From the NCBI RefSeq assembly GCF_024362385.1, contig NZ_CP101466.1, forward strand, positions 1,364,001 through 1,428,000: DNA of 64,000 nt, given 5' to 3'. The position numbers and the translations under genes are program-made. Positions within the stretch are counted from its first letter, which is position 1, and every line of letters begins with the position of its first letter. The notes below the pieces were generated by a model. The model was not told the DNA's origin and ran no database searches. It saw nothing but the letters and a program-made list of their open reading frames with translations. Source of the stretch: Arthrobacter sp. DNA4 (GTDB taxonomy: Bacteria; Actinomycetota; Actinomycetes; Actinomycetales; Micrococcaceae). Positions 62,738 to 64,000 of this stretch are shown piece after piece.

Positions 62738-63015
62738 GGGTTACCTCCTTCAGGGGATGTTGTTCCTCCAAGGTAGGGACGGCGCGTTTCGCGGACAGTC
62801 GATGTTTGTTAACGCGCTGTGACTTTTGCCTATCCGGGTCCGCCATACGGCGTGAGGCGGCGTTGGCGGCCGGAATATGAGATGCACAACACGTGTCCGC
62901 ATCGTGGACGTTTCGTCCATTGACTGGACGCGGCGAAGTAAGATCGAACTCTAACTATTCGCGCCGGAAGGCAGCACTGCCCTGCGCCCGGCCGGTCTCA
63001 CGAAAGCGTTTACCC
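62738..63015. promoter_or_regulatory. divergent control region of narK and the MHS transporter
   Basis: 278 bases without a gene. It contains the GlnR-like array at 62787-62824, an inverted repeat TGGACG-TTT-CGTCCA at 62905-62919 with a third TGGACG at 62925-62930, and a TTGACT at 62920. The inverted repeat is a candidate operator for the rightward transporter gene; no regulator can be named. Confidence 0.4.
62787..62824 (-). promoter_or_regulatory. candidate GlnR-type operator upstream of narK
   Basis: On the minus strand GTCAC, TTAAC, CGACT and GAAAC begin exactly 11 bp apart. The first and last match the a and b boxes perfectly, the second matches 3 of 5, the third poorly. Lies 50-87 bases before the narK GTG. 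Confidence 0.5.
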
Positions 63016-64000
63016 ATGTCATCCACCGATACCACCAAGGTGCCTGGTTCGCACCAGCCGGTGAACTCCCGCGGCCGCGTCATCGTGGCCAGCCTGATCG
63101 GCACCACAGTGGAGTTCTACGACTTCTACGTCTATGCCACGGCCGCCGTGCTCGTGTTCCCGAAGCTCTTCTTCCCGGGAGCGAACGAAACCACCCAGCT
63201 GCTGAGCTCCTTCGCCGTCTTCGGCGTGGCCTTCATTGCCCGCCCCCTCGGCTCGATCGTCTTCGGGCACTTCGGCGACAAGTTCGGCCGCAAGGGAACC
63301 CTGGTGGCGTCGCTGCTGACCATGGGCATCGCAACCTTCCTCATCGGCTGCCTCCCCACGGCGCTGGTTCCGGGCTGGGAGTTCTGGGCGCCGGTCATGC
63401 TGGTGGTCATGCGCTTCGCCCAGGGCCTGGCCCTCGGCGGCGAATGGAGCGGCGCGGCCCTGCTGGCCACGGAGAACGCCCCCGCCAACAAGCGCGCCAT
63501 TTACGGCACCTTCCCGCAGCTCGGTGCCCCCATCGGCTTCATCATTGCCAACGTCATCTTCCTGGTGGCCAGCTACACCCTGACCCCGGAAGCCTTCCAG
63601 GCCTGGGGCTGGCGCGTCCCGTTCCTGCTCAGCGCCGTCATGGTGATCCTGGGCCTCTACGTCCGGCTCAAGCTGATCGAAACCCCGGCCTTCACCAAGG
63701 TGGTGGAATCCAACGAGGTAGCCAAGCTTCCGCTGGGCCGGGTCTTCAAGTCCAGCTGGCGCCAGCTGATCCTGGGCACCTTCATCATGCTGGCCACGTA
63801 CGTGCTGTTCTACCTGATGACCACGTTCACGCTGACCTACGGCACCAAGCCCACCCTGGAGGGCGCCAAGGCCGCAGCCGAAAAGGCCGGCAAGCCCATG
63901 TCCGAGGCCGCTGCCGCCGCGTTCGTTCCGGGCCTTGGCTACAGCCGCAACGATTTCCTCTGGATGCTGATTGCCGGCGTCGTCTTCTTCGGCATCTTCA
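63016..64000 (+). CDS. MFS transporter, metabolite:H+ symporter (MHS) family (runs off the window)
   Basis: The visible 328 residues start at ATG 63016 (MSSTDTTKVPGSHQ). Features of the MHS/ProP group: GTTVEFYDFYVYATAAVLVFP in the first helix, ARPLGSIVFGHFGDKFGRKGTL between helices 2 and 3, and RFAQGLALGGEWSGAALL in helix 4; about eight helices can be seen. Substrate is probably a carboxylate or osmolyte, which cannot be told from sequence. Divergent from narK; no functional link with nitrate is evident. Confidence 0.9.
   Translation, partial: MSSTDTTKVPGSHQPVNSRGRVIVASLIGTTVEFYDFYVYATAAVLVFPKLFFPGANETTQLLSSFAVFGVAFIARPLGSIVFGHFGDKFGRKGTLVASLLTMGIATFLIGCLPTALVPGWEFWAPVMLVVMRFAQGLALGGEWSGAALLATENAPANKRAIYGTFPQLGAPIGFIIANVIFLVASYTLTPEAFQAWGWRVPFLLSAVMVILGLYVRLKLIETPAFTKVVESNEVAKLPLGRVFKSSWRQLILGTFIMLATYVLFYLMTTFTLTYGTKPTLEGAKAAAEKAGKPMSEAAAAAFVPGLGYSRNDFLWMLIAGVVFFGIF

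Overview
This 64 kb window is a GC-rich actinobacterial chromosome segment, most likely from Arthrobacter/Pseudarthrobacter or a close relative in the Micrococcaceae. This follows from the base composition, the many GTG and TTG starts, the Rpf-type lysozyme-like factor, a Pmt-type protein mannosyltransferase, an SCO4848-family protein and a gene order that parallels mycobacteria (pmt|rsmI; tatD-rpfB-ksgA-ispE; tetR, glmU-prs, rplY, pth, mfd). No insertion sequence, prophage, rRNA operon or CRISPR array was seen. One tRNA (Gln, TTG) is present.

Layout. 1-9 kb: RDD and SpoIIM-like membrane proteins (divergent), a DUF1461 membrane protein, a long-chain acyl-CoA synthetase, Pmt, RsmI and a succinate-semialdehyde dehydrogenase. 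9-14 kb: a leftward MoxR / DUF58 / transglutaminase operon whose DUF58 gene reads in two frames. 14-25.5 kb: the housekeeping block tatD, rpf, ksgA, ispE, ABC-F, tetR, tRNA-Gln, glmU, prs, rplY, pth. 25.5-31 kb: two very large LuxR-type ATPase regulators in tandem, followed by a 0.5 kb non-coding stretch with a 24-bp tandem repeat, a possible 42-residue ORF and a long hairpin. 31-40.7 kb: sufS-sufU, small membrane proteins, a DUF2505 protein, an NmrA/DUF2867 protein, mfd and a YdjM-type membrane protein. 40.7-48.2 kb: deoC, then the siroheme and nitrite-reduction genes (a compact FAD reductase, a HemD-wHTH protein resembling NnaR, cobA and nirB leftward; nirD rightward). 48.2-52.4 kb: phosphohexomutase, purine nucleoside phosphorylase and an LpdA-like flavoprotein. 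52.4-55.9 kb: the most unusual cluster, an Lgt-like membrane protein, two tandem paralogous small membrane proteins, a Tes-like radical SAM enzyme and another small membrane protein. 55.9-62.7 kb: a frameshifted aldehyde dehydrogenase and a narK - nitrate reductase - reductase operon. The right edge carries a truncated MHS-family transporter.

Together, nitrate uptake and reduction (57.5-62.7 kb) and nitrite reduction with siroheme synthesis (41.6-48.2 kb) form a complete nitrate assimilation pathway. Three promoter regions of these genes carry pentamers at exact 11-bp phasing that resemble GlnR operators. The candidate undescribed system is the Lgt-like / Tes-like radical SAM cluster, which I infer acts on membrane lipids. 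Two genes (DUF58, aldehyde dehydrogenase) show clear apparent frameshifts and a third (second LuxR) a possible one, so either real gene decay or local sequence errors must be considered.
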